Translations under genes and position numbers: made by a program
Notes under the pieces: generated by a model
The model's database searches: none
The model's input: the letters and a program-made list of their open reading frames with translations, nothing else
What the model was told of the DNA's origin: nothing
NCBI RefSeq assembly: GCF_014050145.1
Contig: NZ_JACFYF010000002.1
Span: 248,001-312,000, forward strand
Direction of reading: 5' to 3'
From: Vibrio marinisediminis
Lineage (GTDB): Bacteria > Pseudomonadota > Gammaproteobacteria > Enterobacterales > Vibrionaceae
DNA: 64,000 nucleotides
Shown here: positions 1-9,329 of the stretch, one piece after another
Numbering within the stretch: position 1 is the stretch's first letter
How the letters are laid out: every line of letters starts with the position of its first letter

Positions 1-3000
1 TTTGTTCAGCAATACACCGCTAACGAATTGTCGGTTCAAACCGCTTGGCGAACTGAGTAAGGGGGTAACTGTTGACTGACTTGCAGGGACGACAATACTG
101 GCACTATAGCCGGTTGAGCCAGACGACAATTGCCCATCAAAGTTCTGTGTAATGATGCCTGCTTTGTTTACGGCATCAACTTCGACCATAAACGGTGTTC
201 CAGCAGAAACAAAAGGCGCAGAACCAAACTGGCTCACCACGCTCTCATCATCTGCCTTATAGTTTTGCCTTACTGCCAGTGCATAAGGCGTGAACGTTTC
301 ACTAAACTCACTGGTTTTTAATTTGCCTTCTGTCGGCAAATAGTCAGCCTCAATATTTAGTTTTCCAGACTCTGAGTAGCTTGCTGGCAAAATTTCACTC
401 ACACCATTGGAGAATGAAACCGTGCGGTCTTCACCACTCGCATTCAATGCTTTACCTTTAAGAGCAAGGTTGCCCAACACTTTCTCTAATCCTTTGTTAT
501 AGCGGAAAGTAAAGGTTTTATCGCCTTGGTAGTCAGGGTCTACACTGCATTGAGTTTGATCTTCTAAGGCTACATTACGGACCAACTGAATCTGAAACTC
601 CTCGCCCGCTTTATAGTAATTAGGGGCTTGGTAAAGCACTATCTTGAAGCCTTCTTTACTGAACAACGCAGAGTCACTATCAGACCCCACATCAACCGCA
701 TTAGCTGTGAGGGTTACGTTTTGCAACTCAGAATCGGTAGCAACCCAAATGGTGCGTTCTAAATTACTTCCTTTGCTAAACAAGATTGTTTTGCCTGTAG
801 AGCAACGCGTTTGTGAATTGGCATTGCCTCTTTCAAATGCCGTCGCATTAAACCAACAACCCGTTGGAGGCACATCAAAACTGACGTCTACGTTAACATC
901 TTCCGATAGCTGACCGCCGTCGACATCAAGTAGGATCTTGTATTGTGCCACTTCACAGGTTAACGGCGAGCCCGGTGCTTTCACCTCAATACCTTTGACG
1001 GGGTTGCCAATTTCAAAACTGTGGTCTTCCACCTCTCCATCATGGGCTTCGCCATAGGGGCTTTGCACTTGTGCACTCGAGTATCGAACACGCAGGTAAC
1101 CTCGGTTGCCATGATTTGTAGGTATTGATGGCACACTAATGCCACTACTTAAATCATTAACCTTATACCATTCACTGTCATTACCCCAGTTGACCCAAAC
1201 GGAGGCATAACCGCCCCCGCGTTTATCAAGATGTATTGAATAGGAGCGACCAGGAATCAACGGCTCTTCAGCAATATTAATAATGGTATTAGTGGCTCGA
1301 TCACGAATAAACACACCATCATCAGACAAATCCGAAGCAGCCTCTGGATCATGTCCTGGACCAATATCCGCAGACCACGTATTGCCCAGCTTCAAAAACT
1401 CTGAACCGCCAAGGTGTCGAGCTGGATTTCCACCTTCTAACGATTCTGGTACATCGCCATAATCGGCATGGATTGAACACCCACCAGCATCATTGCTGGT
1501 CGTACTTTTGTCGACACCTTTTAGTTCAAAGCGAATTTCTTCCTTCTCAAGGTCAATCGAGTAGAGCGCTGTGGTTGGATGATTTCGCTCATAATTACTG
1601 AGATCACCATCCTGGTCTAAGTCATGTCGACCACCATTCGTCATGGCAAACATGATCCCACCTTTGTTTATCGCTACGCCTCCAGCACCTAGTTTTTTAT
1701 CTGCATCACGAACGGGCCAGACGGGTTTTTTGCCATCCGCACTTGAATTAAGCTTTAGTTGTAAATCTATCGTGCGGAAACTGCCCGCAGGTTCTGAGCT
1801 AGAAACGTCTTTGATAGCAATGCGATAGAGTTGAGTAAGATCTTGTTTCAACGCATACACATACGACCCAGTTGGATCTTTAGGGTTGAAAGCAAAGTCG
1901 GCACTCCAAGGTGTACTCCCTTGAATATTGTTCAGCTGAATCGTATCAAATAGCCCTGTGGCTAAGTCGATGCGGACTAATGTATGCCAAGTACCGCGCC
2001 CAATGACCATATAGCGCCCATCGATACTGACATCACCCGAGTTGGCCCGTGATAATGATCGCGAGCAATCGCCACCCGGTGATAGTGCTCGCGAGCAATG
2101 GTCAGGTCGTTTTTGGGTGTTAAGCACTTCATTTTTATTAAAGGTGTAGTTGTTACCATACCTATCTCGAATGACGATGCCGTTATGCGCCGCTCTAATC
2201 GGTGCTAAGTAATTAAACTCTGCGCCTTGCTGCTGGTCTGCAACAAATAGATGCTGGCAACTCATTGAGCGACCCGAGGTGCAAGCGTAGTTGTTGTCAG
2301 CACCGACACCGTAAGTCAAACCATCCGCTTGGCTTAAACCAACCACTTTGATTTCATCGGTTGCTAGTGATGGATTGATATTTTCAATGTCCAACTCGCC
2401 TTTATTTGTCACCCATCTCGCGTACTGGTAGTTGCCGGCTTCTGGGGCTTTTACTTGTACAAAACCATCACATCGACCAGGTTGAGGCATTAAATCACCA
2501 TCAGTGATATAGACTAGATGGTCTTCAATTTCACCGTATGTGACTTGTTTGTCGGTAAATCCTAAAGCCAAGCGTAAATAGGTACTTTGTGTGTTATCCG
2601 CCCATTTATGATTGCCACTCCAAGCAACAGAAATGGTCTGCATATGACTACGTGAAAGAACGACCACGTCTTTCATTTCGTTTGGACTCATTTTCTTGTC
2701 AGAATCAAAATCAATCCATGCACGAAGGTGAGCGTTACGCCCTGTATTGTTAAAGACTTTGATGTCTTTAATCTCTACTGCGTTTTGCCTTTTAATAATG
2801 ATTGGAGATTCAAAGGTCAGTTCATCATTAAAGCCAGCTTGGTTATCTCCAATGGCATATTCAGAACTATGAGCGAATCGCTCAACATCGGGAGCCTCTT
2901 CACCAATATATAAGTTGGGAACAACACGGTACCCTAGCGACAATTCATCACGGTAATCTCTCGGTAAGTCACCGTAATCTAAACCTAATTCACAACCAAA

Positions 3001-5787
3001 TTTGGCATTATCAATAATATTACCTGACGAGCTGCTATCAGGCAGGTTGCCTCTAAAAGCAATACGCGTGACGTACTGACCTTGAGGAACGGTATAAACA
3101 CCAGTGTGATTAACCCAACGGTCTTGACCATCTATGGTTTGATTTTCAGTCAATTCACTATTTGGGCTACCAAATAATAAGGATATTTGATCGTTATCGC
3201 GGCGATTTGGGTAAGTACGGTTTGAGTAGTCAAATGACCAACGAATCTTATCGCCCGGTTTTGTGACAATGTCTTGATACATCATTGTCGGGTTATAAAC
3301 ATTCATTTCAGCCACGTTAGTACTGCCATCAGAAGATGGTGCAGCTACGTAATAATCATAGCGATTAAACTCTATATGGTTGCGGCGCGGCTGAGGTGGA
3401 CGGTAGTCTTGCGGGTATGCCTTAGGATCTAATTGTTGAATAGACCAACCTGCGACAGAGCTTTCTGGCGTATCCCAACCATTGTGGTCATGCTCTTGAT
3501 AAAAACGTTCAAATGAGCCATTTTGTAAACCCGCTTCACAACCTGCCACCTCTAAAGAAGGGGCTGCAATCCAGACTTGGTAATCTTCCACTTCACCATC
3601 AGGTGCCATACCTGTCGGCGTCGAAATAGCGTTTTTGTCTGTTGAGTAACGGACTCTCAAAAAGCTTTCGCCATGAACGTCATAAGCGGACAGATTGATA
3701 TCACCAATTAGGTTGTCACCTTTATGGATCGCTAAACGATCAACAATTTTTTCCGAAACAAACTGCTGATTTCGCTGAAAACCTTGCCAGCTACCGTCTT
3801 GGTTTTTATCTAGCCAAATTGAAACATAACCCGCTTGTGATGCTCTCACCGAAATCTGGTTAGCGACTGGTTGTTCAACACCGTTTTGGTCAAAATAGCC
3901 GGTGACCAGAACTCTCATTGAGGGTGAGTTTGACTCATCATCAAAAGGTGGAAGCTCTGAATGGTTTGGGTTAATGACAACGCCATCATCACCGGCATCG
4001 CTTGTTGCATAACGCGAAGGTACCGCATCAATCTCTTCAGTAATATGAGGTGCACAATAGCTTGCTGCCATCGGTAACAAACACACGCCCGGTGTCACAA
4101 TATGTCTCGCACCGTCATCATGTTTGCTCACTTCGTATCGAGCATCATCCCAACCAGTAAGTAGGTCTTCGTTTGGCGCATCACCGTAGTCATATGGACC
4201 ATCACCGCCCGCGATGACCGTCTGCCCCATTTCTGAGGTATTACCGCATTTATCAATCGCAATGGAGGTGATTGAATCGCCATCGTTGAAACGGGAGGTA
4301 TCTAAATTACAGCTATTGATATTACCTTTATTATCTAAACTACAAGTGCCAAGAAAAGCGGTGCCCTCGAGCGTATTGTTACTCGCTTGACCGTCAGCCT
4401 TGTAAAGTTCAATTCTGAAGTCTTCGTAGCTTCCATTACAATTTTTTGTAAAATGGTCAATGTTAAACAAGCTGACTCGACCAGTTGCGCTGCCATCAGT
4501 AGAAACATTTTGTAAGATTGGATAATCAATACCGTGGTTACTGACAGCACCCCCCCAGTTATATTGCCCATCATTTGGCGAGTGATGACCAATCATATGG
4601 TACATACGCAAATCAATGGCTAGACCGCTGGTATCCAAAAATGTGTTTTGACTAATCCGTTGTTCAGCTCCGTAATACACGCGAACAGCAGATGCAACGG
4701 GGAACGGTTTACCCACCACTTCACCACCTGTACCGGTATAATAGAACGCATTTCCTTCAATGGTATTGCCTGAGCCACTATATATAAACAGCGCCGCTTC
4801 TTCATGCGGCGATGTTTCATTGTTAACCGTATCATTAAAAATATTGCGGGCAATGATATTGTCTTCGCCGTCCACAATTTTTACGCCAGAATCTTTCGTG
4901 TGATTAAAGCTATTCTCAATCAACTCTATTTCATCACTGCCATTTATATAAATGGCATCATCAAAGTAGTCCCAATTAGTCCCTGAAATGCGTATGTCTT
5001 CACTGCCAATGATTTCTAAACCATAATCACCTTCAAGTGGATTGGTTCGACCATTTCGCATGGTAAGTGGTCGTTCCCCTCCTAGCCTTACCGTTGCATC
5101 AACATAAGTATCTTCAGTATCAATAATTTGCAGCTTAGATTGCAGAACAATGTCATTGATTTGGTTAACAAAAATAGCATTGTCAACACCATATGGATGC
5201 CCAGATTGACGAAGTTTTTCTTTGGTTAGATAGCTATGTTTACGCCCTTTTATTAAATATCGGGTATTGATTAGGAATTGGCGTAATGTACCAACGCCTC
5301 GATCATGATGATTGCTTACAACGCTATAGCTAAAACCTATATTTGCGTCATAAACCGTTTGTCCTCGGACCTCGACAGTACGTTGATAGTTCTCACTGAC
5401 ATATGGCCAAACTTGTACTGGCAAACAGTCATAGCAGTCGCCCCGCTCAGAATAGAGTTGACCATCTAAGTCATTACCAATTGGGCGGGCATTAGGTAAC
5501 GTTAAACGATAAGTACCATTCGGTACTTTTTTAATCCAAAACTGACCATCATGCTTAGTTTTACCCGAGTAGCTTTGATAAGGATAATAAATATTGGTGA
5601 GCACAACATCGATGTCATTCAGGCTCATCGTCGACATTCCAGAAGCCCCTGGATAAAAATCTCGAGACTCACCACCGTAGTTATAATCTTCAAAAACATA
5701 GCCACCCACCCAAAACTTCGATGGATCCGCTTGTACATAGCTGGAAACAAGTAGCGCTAAAACGAATACAATCCATTGGTTTCTCAT
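1..5787 (-). CDS. MshQ-like giant secreted protein, 3' end outside window
   Basis: The minus strand stays open from an ATG at 5787 to the window edge, giving at least 1929 residues; the C-terminus is missing. Residues 1-20 form a Sec signal peptide ending near YVQA. Residues about 200-385 carry repeated N-x-F/I-x-x-T steps, resembling a right-handed beta-helix of the pectin-lyase/NosD kind. Three GEVED-type modules follow, with hallmark strings GEVEDY (near residue 731), GEIEDH (near 1083) and GEVEDH (near 1583). A propeller-like stretch lies around 1280-1460. The last part (after about 1620) resembles the MshQ C-terminal domain (DUF6701), including SETFTPYALAV. The ATG overlaps the upstream pilin stop (ATGA), so it is the last gene of the pilin operon. 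Known MshQ proteins belong to MSHA pilus loci but have no firm biochemical role; a surface or pilus-tip adhesin role is inference. It is probably longer than typical MshQ. Confidence 0.8.
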   Translation of the reverse strand, partial: MRNQWIVFVLALLVSSYVQADPSKFWVGGYVFEDYNYGGESRDFYPGASGMSTMSLNDIDVVLTNIYYPYQSYSGKTKHDGQFWIKKVPNGTYRLTLPNARPIGNDLDGQLYSERGDCYDCLPVQVWPYVSENYQRTVEVRGQTVYDANIGFSYSVVSNHHDRGVGTLRQFLINTRYLIKGRKHSYLTKEKLRQSGHPYGVDNAIFVNQINDIVLQSKLQIIDTEDTYVDATVRLGGERPLTMRNGRTNPLEGDYGLEIIGSEDIRISGTNWDYFDDAIYINGSDEIELIENSFNHTKDSGVKIVDGEDNIIARNIFNDTVNNETSPHEEAALFIYSGSGNTIEGNAFYYTGTGGEVVGKPFPVASAVRVYYGAEQRISQNTFLDTSGLAIDLRMYHMIGHHSPNDGQYNWGGAVSNHGIDYPILQNVSTDGSATGRVSLFNIDHFTKNCNGSYEDFRIELYKADGQASNNTLEGTAFLGTCSLDNKGNINSCNLDTSRFNDGDSITSIAIDKCGNTSEMGQTVIAGGDGPYDYGDAPNEDLLTGWDDARYEVSKHDDGARHIVTPGVCLLPMAASYCAPHITEEIDAVPSRYATSDAGDDGVVINPNHSELPPFDDESNSPSMRVLVTGYFDQNGVEQPVANQISVRASQAGYVSIWLDKNQDGSWQGFQRNQQFVSEKIVDRLAIHKGDNLIGDINLSAYDVHGESFLRVRYSTDKNAISTPTGMAPDGEVEDYQVWIAAPSLEVAGCEAGLQNGSFERFYQEHDHNGWDTPESSVAGWSIQQLDPKAYPQDYRPPQPRRNHIEFNRYDYYVAAPSSDGSTNVAEMNVYNPTMMYQDIVTKPGDKIRWSFDYSNRTYPNRRDNDQISLLFGSPNSELTENQTIDGQDRWVNHTGVYTVPQGQYVTRIAFRGNLPDSSSSGNIIDNAKFGCELGLDYGDLPRDYRDELSLGYRVVPNLYIGEEAPDVERFAHSSEYAIGDNQAGFNDELTFESPIIIKRQNAVEIKDIKVFNNTGRNAHLRAWIDFDSDKKMSPNEMKDVVVLSRSHMQTISVAWSGNHKWADNTQSTYLRLALGFTDKQVTYGEIEDHLVYITDGDLMPQPGRCDGFVQVKAPEAGNYQYARWVTNKGELDIENINPSLATDEIKVVGLSQADGLTYGVGADNNYACTSGRSMSCQHLFVADQQQGAEFNYLAPIRAAHNGIVIRDRYGNNYTFNKNEVLNTQKRPDHCSRALSPGGDCSRSLSRANSGDVSIDGRYMVIGRGTWHTLVRIDLATGLFDTIQLNNIQGSTPWSADFAFNPKDPTGSYVYALKQDLTQLYRIAIKDVSSSEPAGSFRTIDLQLKLNSSADGKKPVWPVRDADKKLGAGGVAINKGGIMFAMTNGGRHDLDQDGDLSNYERNHPTTALYSIDLEKEEIRFELKGVDKSTTSNDAGGCSIHADYGDVPESLEGGNPARHLGGSEFLKLGNTWSADIGPGHDPEAASDLSDDGVFIRDRATNTIINIAEEPLIPGRSYSIHLDKRGGGYASVWVNWGNDSEWYKVNDLSSGISVPSIPTNHGNRGYLRVRYSSAQVQSPYGEAHDGEVEDHSFEIGNPVKGIEVKAPGSPLTCEVAQYKILLDVDGGQLSEDVNVDVSFDVPPTGCWFNATAFERGNANSQTRCSTGKTILFSKGSNLERTIWVATDSELQNVTLTANAVDVGSDSDSALFSKEGFKIVLYQAPNYYKAGEEFQIQLVRNVALEDQTQCSVDPDYQGDKTFTFRYNKGLEKVLGNLALKGKALNASGEDRTVSFSNGVSEILPASYSESGKLNIEADYLPTEGKLKTSEFSETFTPYALAVRQNYKADDESVVSQFGSAPFVSAGTPFMVEVDAVNKAGIITQNFDGQLSSGSTGYSASIVVPASQSTVTPLLSSPSGLNRQFVSGVLLNK
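2049..2099 (-). repeat. Imperfect 30-bp tandem duplication inside the mshQ-like gene
   Basis: Two copies of a 21-base block, at 2049-2069 and 2079-2099, lie exactly 30 bases apart and differ at two positions. In the minus-strand frame the unit is ten residues and gives HCSRALSPGG followed by DCSRSLSRAN. It keeps the reading frame and places two cysteines ten residues apart. Confidence 0.7.
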
Positions 5788-6173
5788 GGTCTCACCTCTA
5801 CTTCAAATTTACGGCTTACCCGGTAGGCTTGTTCTGAACAGGTTGCTATCGATGTCACAATGGTTGCCTCACCATTGGGAGTACATGTTGCCTCAATACG
5901 GCAACTAGGAAAGGCATCTAACTGATAGGATGGCAAACACGATGCGATTCGTGCGCCCTCAACAGGCACCAACTCATACACCAAGCGCTCTACCAATGAA
6001 CGGGATGCCCAATAAGCACGGGTGCTAAGCACTTCATAAGTGTTCGCTTGCGCACTTTGTTGGTTCATATTGATAAGCTGTGCGGCAAAGAAAGTGCCGA
6101 TGATCATGACAAACATGATCACAACCAAAGCACTGCCCTGTTGCGCCTTATTGGCTATTGAGAATTTGCGCAT
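5784..6173 (-). CDS. mshP: MshP/PilX-like minor pilin-associated protein
   Basis: This is a short protein of about 129 residues with a basic N-terminus (MRKFSIANKAQQG), then SALVVIMFVMIIGTFFAA as a single membrane segment and a periplasmic domain containing four cysteines. That layout is typical of PilX/MshP proteins, which sit beside the pseudopilins and help prime pilus assembly. The ATG at 6173 was chosen because a longer reading would run far into mshO; with this start the two genes overlap by 26 bases. The stop overlaps the next start as ATGA. It lies fourth in the five-gene pilin cluster. The assignment rests on gene order and topology more than on residue identity; PilX of another type IV pilus system is the alternative. 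Confidence 0.7.
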   Translation of the reverse strand: MRKFSIANKAQQGSALVVIMFVMIIGTFFAAQLINMNQQSAQANTYEVLSTRAYWASRSLVERLVYELVPVEGARIASCLPSYQLDAFPSCRIEATCTPNGEATIVTSIATCSEQAYRVSRKFEVEVRP

Positions 6174-6948
6174 TCTGCATAAACTCCACGGCTTCTTTGC
6201 CTCGGTTAACATTGAGTGAAAATTTTATGTTTGCGGTGCTTGAATAAGTGCCGTTAAACCCAAGAGAAAATACGTTCTGTGTTTCATTTACGCCTTGAGC
6301 AAATTTCACCGAAGGCTGGCTATTTGCCATGCCCAGCCCTTGCTCATTGAGGGAGTAGCTTGGGTAGTAGCGAATTTGTTGGTTCTCAACGCAAAACTGA
6401 TGCGCAAAAGGAAGATAAATAAACAAGCGGTTAGACGGAGTTAAAGGCAAACGCGTTAACGTCTCCTCCACAGTTATTGACTGAGTGCTCACTGACTTTA
6501 AGGTATAGATTTGTTTTGCATTATCAGCGCCCAAATAGAGGTCGGCAGATGCTCTAGGGTAAACACTGACTAAACAAGGCTGCGCGGGGTCAGTAAAACA
6601 CTGGCTAAACTGCTCTCCCACTGGATGAGCCATAGGGAAAACAGTGTCATCATTGTTGATATCAAGTTCCAGCTGTTCTGGGGCAAACTCGCCGACATAC
6701 TGTAATGGTATGTATTCCAAACAGCGCCCTTCATCAAGCACTCGTGTACTCATGGGTACCGTGTTGGCTAACTCACGACCAAATCGAGCTAATACAAATC
6801 GAGCTTCTTCTAAGGCATGTAGCCGATATTTGTTTTCAACAAATATCGATGAACTGATCACACCAAAATTAATCAGACCCAGTGAAACAATACCAATGAT
6901 GATCATACTGACCACCATCTCAATCAACGTAAAACCTTTCGCTCGCAT
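6148..6948 (-). CDS. mshO: MshO/PilW-like minor pseudopilin
   Basis: The 266-residue protein starts with MRAKGFTLIEMVVSMIIIG, a type III (prepilin) leader. The prepilin peptidase PilD would cut after the glycine and methylate the phenylalanine; Glu+5 is present. The rest is a periplasmic globular domain with paired cysteines, consistent with MshO/PilW proteins of the pilus-initiation complex. The ATG overlaps the upstream mshD stop by one base (TAATG), indicating coupled translation. It is third in the order C-D-O-P-Q, which matches the structural end of known MSHA loci. PilW of a ChiRP-like pilus is the alternative, but the MshQ-like gene downstream favours the MSHA family. Confidence 0.75.
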   Translation of the reverse strand: MRAKGFTLIEMVVSMIIIGIVSLGLINFGVISSSIFVENKYRLHALEEARFVLARFGRELANTVPMSTRVLDEGRCLEYIPLQYVGEFAPEQLELDINNDDTVFPMAHPVGEQFSQCFTDPAQPCLVSVYPRASADLYLGADNAKQIYTLKSVSTQSITVEETLTRLPLTPSNRLFIYLPFAHQFCVENQQIRYYPSYSLNEQGLGMANSQPSVKFAQGVNETQNVFSLGFNGTYSSTANIKFSLNVNRGKEAVEFMQNAQILNSQ

Positions 6949-7475
6949 TAGTAATTACTCCGAAAGGCATTGAAAGTAAGTGGCTGCCCACTTGCTCCCT
7001 GTTGGATAGATAGTGTCACTTGCTTCGTAGGCGTCGTCTGTTTACTTCCTGTTGGCAACACTTGAAATTGATCATCAACGTAGCGCACCGTAATAGTCAC
7101 AAGAAAATCCCGAAAAGGCGCGCTCATATCTAAGCCAAAATCAGCAATGGATTTGACATCACCTGATGTGTCATAGTCATCAAAGTCATCACGAATAAGC
7201 TCATCCTTGTCGAAACCGAGATCAGTGGAACAAGGTATATCCTCGCTGCCACAGCGCTCAAGATTTCCGATATTAGCTTCATCAAACTCACGCGAATACA
7301 TCTCTTGCAGCAGCCAAGTTGCCACTTGTGACGCGCGCTGCTGAGTAAGTGCATCCGCTGTTTGAACCGAGGTAGGCGCGAGTAAAGATGAAAATGCCAA
7401 CATCAGAAAACCCGCTAGCGTAATGGCAATAACATTTTCGATAAGAGAGAAACCATGAACTCTAGTTGCAACCAT
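6948..7475 (-). CDS. mshD: MshD/PilV-like minor pseudopilin
   Basis: The start was set at the ATG at 7475, giving MVATRVHGFSLIENVIAITL; an AGAGG ribosome site lies nine to ten bases upstream, and longer readings would run far into mshC. GFSLIEN is a prepilin cleavage motif with Glu+5, followed by a hydrophobic helix and an Asp-rich periplasmic domain of about 150 residues. Length (175 residues) and position fit MshD/PilV pseudopilins, processed by PilD and incorporated at or near the pilus tip. It overlaps mshC by 14 bases and mshO by one base, so all five genes are probably one transcript. Confidence 0.75.
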   Translation of the reverse strand: MVATRVHGFSLIENVIAITLAGFLMLAFSSLLAPTSVQTADALTQQRASQVATWLLQEMYSREFDEANIGNLERCGSEDIPCSTDLGFDKDELIRDDFDDYDTSGDVKSIADFGLDMSAPFRDFLVTITVRYVDDQFQVLPTGSKQTTPTKQVTLSIQQGASGQPLTFNAFRSNY

Positions 7476-7962
7476 CAATATAACCCTCTTGATACAGCGT
7501 GACTTGCTGCGGACTTTGTTGCGGTGCAGAGATGGTAATCGTGACGGTTTGATTGCTTTGAGTGGCCGCACTGACGTAGCGCCCCATAGAGTCAAAATAA
7601 AATTGGTTTGGTGAGAAACGAATGCCTCGATTGATGTCTTCTTCGCTTAGCCGCACAAGTTGGCTACATTTTGAACCCGTGCAGTTATTACTATTGTCGA
7701 GATTTAAGCTGCTATTCCGCCATTGCACGTTCGTTGAGTTCACGACAACTTGGTAAGCTGACGTTGTGGCGACATCATTCATCGCCTGAGTTTGTACGCG
7801 ACGAAGCGCTGATTTCGTCGAGGCGCAATAACCAGGAATCGTAAAACCAGAAAATGAAGGAAATTTTGCATACGCAACCACACCAATCACCGACAGGATG
7901 ATTATGGTTACAACCAGCTCCACCAGAGTAAAACCAGTGGTACATCGACGAATAGACAGCAT
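7462..7962 (-). CDS. mshC: MshC/FimT-like minor pseudopilin
   Basis: The first gene of the pilin cluster encodes about 166 residues beginning MLSIRRCTTGFTLVELVVTI. This is a short basic leader, then the PilD site G/FTLVE and a hydrophobic helix. The C-terminal domain has NNCTGSKC and a final DGCN, likely a disulfide-stabilised pilin head of the GspH/FimT kind. An upstream TTG at 7968 is possible, but the ATG at 7962 is preferred. No clear Shine-Dalgarno site is visible. Upstream lie about 200 noncoding bases and then the terminator of an unrelated gene, so transcription must start here. The usual neighbours mshA and mshB are absent. Confidence 0.72.
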   Translation of the reverse strand: MLSIRRCTTGFTLVELVVTIIILSVIGVVAYAKFPSFSGFTIPGYCASTKSALRRVQTQAMNDVATTSAYQVVVNSTNVQWRNSSLNLDNSNNCTGSKCSQLVRLSEEDINRGIRFSPNQFYFDSMGRYVSAATQSNQTVTITISAPQQSPQQVTLYQEGYIDGCN

Positions 7963-8165
7963 AAGCAACTAATTGAGCTTTATTTTAGACTTATTTTTGC
8001 TGCCAATATTACTCTCATTTGTAAACTCTTACATTCTGTTTTTCGGTAAATATCACATTGTTAGTCACTTTCTCTAAAACAATTTCTCTAATTGTGCCTG
8101 CGCTAACACTATTCCACTCTTTGAAATTTTTCTTTTGGCTAACCACTGAGATTGACCATAAAAAA

Positions 8166-8185
8166 ACCTCGCTAAATAGCGAGGT
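8166..8185 (-). terminator. Rho-independent terminator after yqjG
   Basis: An eight-base-pair stem (ACCTCGCT/AGCGAGGT) with a four-base loop is followed on the minus strand by a run of T. It separates the reductase gene from the pilin operon. Confidence 0.85.
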
Positions 8186-8215
8186 CAAATGAGAAAGTTC
8201 AATAATAGATTTGAG

Positions 8216-9160
8216 CTATAGGGCGTCACGACCATGCGCAGAATCTAAGTCGAGTTCAGGTCCTTTAGGAACAATTTGAGTTGGGTTGATTCCGGTATGG
8301 CTGAAATAGTAATGACGCTTAATATGATAAAAGTCTGTGGTCTCTTTTATCCCTTGTTCCTGATAGAGCTCTTTTAAATAGCCTTGCAGGTTAGGATAGT
8401 CGGCGATACGTTGCTTATTACATTTAAAATGACCCACATAAACCGCATCAAAACGTACTAGTGTGGTGAACAAGCGCCAGTCAGCTTCAGTAATTTGGTT
8501 ACCCGCTAGGTAGCGATGCGTTTCCAAATGGCGCTCAACTCTGTCCAGTGCCTCAAATAAATTATCATGAGCTTCATCGTACGCTTCTTGCGTGGTCGCA
8601 AAGCCACATCGATACACACCATTATTGATATTGGGATAAATGAAATCGTTCCATTCATCAATCAAGCTACGTAGATGTTCTGGATAAAAATCAAGATTAT
8701 TGTCGGTAAGCTGGTTAAATTCCGAGTTGAACATACGGATAATTTCTGAAGATTCGTTACTGACGATGGTGTTAGTCTTCTTGTCCCACAATACTGGAAC
8801 GGTCACTCTACCTGTGTAATCTGGTTTCGCTTGGGTATATATTTGATGAAGTCGAGTATGACCAAATAATGGCTCTGGTAACCCTAACTGCCACCCTTCT
8901 GTCAGCATGTCTGGGCAAACTACCGTTACATCAATATGCTGTTTAAGGCTTTTAAGGCTGCGGAAAATTAGAGCTCGATGCGCCCAAGGACAGGCTAATG
9001 AAACATAAAGGTGGTAGCGACCTGAATCAGGCTGAAACTGAGCATTAGGTTGGTTCTTTATCCAACCACGAAAACCGGCATCTTCACGGACAAATTTGCC
9101 ACTGTTTGACTTAGTGTCGTACCAAACATCATGCCATACACCTTCAACTAGCTTTCCCAT
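8216..9160 (-). CDS. yqjG: Glutathionyl-hydroquinone reductase (Xi-class GST)
   Basis: The 314-residue cytosolic enzyme carries the CPWAHR motif near residue 57, whose cysteine is the catalytic residue of the Xi class of glutathione transferases (YqjG/PcpF). These enzymes reduce glutathionyl-hydroquinones using a second glutathione and release free hydroquinone. An N-terminal thioredoxin-fold half ([15 protein letters not shown]) precedes an all-helical C-terminal domain ([16 protein letters not shown]). Length matches the family (about 310-330). The start is supported by a GGAGG ribosome site. It appears monocistronic, bounded by its own terminator. Substrate in this organism is unknown; quinone detoxification or redox repair is the usual proposal. 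Confidence 0.9.
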   Translation of the reverse strand: MGKLVEGVWHDVWYDTKSNSGKFVREDAGFRGWIKNQPNAQFQPDSGRYHLYVSLACPWAHRALIFRSLKSLKQHIDVTVVCPDMLTEGWQLGLPEPLFGHTRLHQIYTQAKPDYTGRVTVPVLWDKKTNTIVSNESSEIIRMFNSEFNQLTDNNLDFYPEHLRSLIDEWNDFIYPNINNGVYRCGFATTQEAYDEAHDNLFEALDRVERHLETHRYLAGNQITEADWRLFTTLVRFDAVYVGHFKCNKQRIADYPNLQGYLKELYQEQGIKETTDFYHIKRHYYFSHTGINPTQIVPKGPELDLDSAHGRDAL

Positions 9161-9290
9161 CTCTGCCTCCGCTTCAGTCTAACCAATTAATGATTCTATT
9201 AATTTAATCTCAATCCAGTATAGAGCGCAGCGTGATTCAGTTAAGGGGAATAAATTGCAGAAGTTGTTCTAATTTTTCTAACAACCATAT

Positions 9291-9326
9291 AAAAATCGCC
9301 CCTGCATGGATTCTGCAAGGGCGATT
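9291..9326 (-). terminator. Terminator after the polyamine deacetylase operon
   Basis: The long hairpin AATCGCCC...GGGCGATT (with an inner TGCA/TGCA pairing) is followed on the minus strand by five T. It closes the two-gene deacetylase/PotD unit. Confidence 0.8.
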
Positions 9327-9329
9327 AAA

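Noticed and set aside
130-5754. Numerous short plus- and minus-strand readings in the first 5.8 kb
   Set aside because: The minus strand carries one uninterrupted frame from 5787 to the window edge with signal peptide and GEVED motifs; the short readings are shadows of it.
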